The position numbers and the translations under genes were made by a program. A DNA stretch of 64,000 nucleotides from Puniceicoccaceae bacterium (GTDB lineage: Bacteria > Verrucomicrobiota > Verrucomicrobiia > Opitutales > JAFGAQ01), in assembly GCA_028285755.1 (NCBI GenBank), contig JANQOQ010000014.1:248001-312000 (forward strand). The letters are read 5' to 3'. Under the pieces are notes generated by a model. That model was not told the origin of the DNA, made no database searches, and was given only the letters and a program-made list of their open reading frames with translations. Below are positions 62,597 to 64,000 of this stretch, piece by piece; position 1 is the stretch's first letter; each line of letters opens with the position of its first letter.

Positions 62597-62971
62597 ATGC
62601 TGAATGCCGATATGCCTGAAAATTGTCTGAGAGGTCACTGCCCTAAATGTGGCCGGGGTAAAATTGCGCGGAGTTACTTTAGAATCCGTGAAGCCTGTGA
62701 GGTATGTCATTTTCAGTTTCTTCGAGGTGAAGGTTTTTTCCTGGGGGCAATGGTTGTGAGTTATGGCATATTTGTGTTTGGGGTGCTGCCGGTATTGATA
62801 GCGCTCTGGATATTGGATGTTTTGAGTGGCAATGCTGCGCTAATCCTCGGTGTTGCCGGAAGCATTGTGTTCCCGGTCATACTCTACCCATTGAGCTGGT
62901 ATCTCTGGCTCTATCTGTTTTTTACATTCATCCCCAGCCAGATGGATACGGATGATGAATTGAAGGCATAA
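62597..62971 (+). CDS. DUF983-family membrane protein
   Basis: 124 aa. A zinc ribbon (GHCPKCGRGKIARSYFRIREACEVCHF, four Cys) precedes FLRGEGFFLGAMVVSYGIF and two hydrophobic helices, the standard layout of DUF983. Its role is unknown; family members sit near cytochrome oxidase genes in some genomes, but not here. It is convergent with eno and shares its terminator. Confidence 0.85.
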   Translation: MLNADMPENCLRGHCPKCGRGKIARSYFRIREACEVCHFQFLRGEGFFLGAMVVSYGIFVFGVLPVLIALWILDVLSGNAALILGVAGSIVFPVILYPLSWYLWLYLFFTFIPSQMDTDDELKA

Positions 62972-63002
62972 AAAAGGCGATGACTGAGTGCCATCGCCTT
63001 TT
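62971..63002. terminator. Bidirectional terminator between DUF983 gene and eno
   Basis: AAAAAGGCGATG (62971-62982) and CATCGCCTTTT (62992-63002) form a 7-bp G+C-rich stem with a 9-base loop, flanked by A-run and T-run, so it can work on both strands. Confidence 0.88.
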
Positions 63003-63028
63003 CGCTAAATTTAAGTGTTATCGGTGGT

Positions 63029-64000
<972 letters not shown>

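Overview
Organism. The window looks like the chromosome of a free-living, probably marine Gram-negative bacterium. My best inference is a Verrucomicrobiota/Opitutae relative. The basis is the mix of a secreted formylglycine sulfatase and a sulfatase remnant, a ThuA protein, a Tat-exported Gfo/Idh/MocA oxidoreductase, a cytochrome c/PQQ-type sugar dehydrogenase fusion, TonB and beta-barrel outer-membrane proteins, PBP2, and short ParC/ParE. No rRNA is present, so the phylum is not proven from the sequence.

Layout. (1) Positions 1 to about 10,990 are a visibly A+T-rich integrated element. It ends at a tRNA-Arg(ACG) gene whose 3' end faces a 684-aa tyrosine integrase. Its cargo is a large unknown gene running off the left edge, a small serine recombinase preceded by repeats, a compact HEPN / unknown / PD-(D/E)XK-like nuclease operon (2295-4452), an exported coiled-coil protein, membrane proteins, an XRE regulator with its own palindrome, and DUF805-like and DUF4304-like proteins. 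(2) 11.2-19.5 kb is backbone: sulfatase, hybrid histidine kinase with an acidic beta-barrel protein, MoxR ATPase and PBP2. (3) 19.5-24.9 kb runs leftward: FkbM methyltransferase, SufE, PNPase, S15, a DciA-like protein and a hotdog thioesterase. (4) 25-31.3 kb is a patchwork: a sulfotransferase flanked by a duplicated thioesterase 5' end, a sulfatase remnant, small membrane proteins, a beta-lactamase-like hydrolase, a DHFR-TetR operon with a perfect operator, and an exported agmatine deiminase. (5) 31.5-37.5 kb is tig-clpP-clpX-hisA, a Ca2+/Na+ exchanger and an SDR. (6) 37.5-48 kb runs leftward: TonB receptor, subtilase, a toxin-antitoxin cassette inserted at the 3' end of alr, then alr, parC and parE. 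(7) 48-64 kb is metabolism: SLC13 transporter, enolase-superfamily protein, Gfo/Idh/MocA, non-specific nuclease, kelch protein, a DAACS transporter/ribokinase/DeoC run, redoxin, ThuA, EamA transporter, sugar dehydrogenase, DUF983 and enolase (cut by the right edge).

How it fits together. Housekeeping operons (rpsO-pnp, tig-clpP-clpX, parE-parC-alr) are intact. Accessory cargo sits at tRNA-Arg, at the 5' end of the thioesterase gene and at the 3' end of alr. The last two sites keep partial duplications of the neighbouring gene, which mark insertion or rearrangement. The best candidate for an undescribed system is the HEPN operon on the tRNA-linked island. Second is the roughly 1-kb toxin-antitoxin cassette bracketed by two copies of the alr 3' end.
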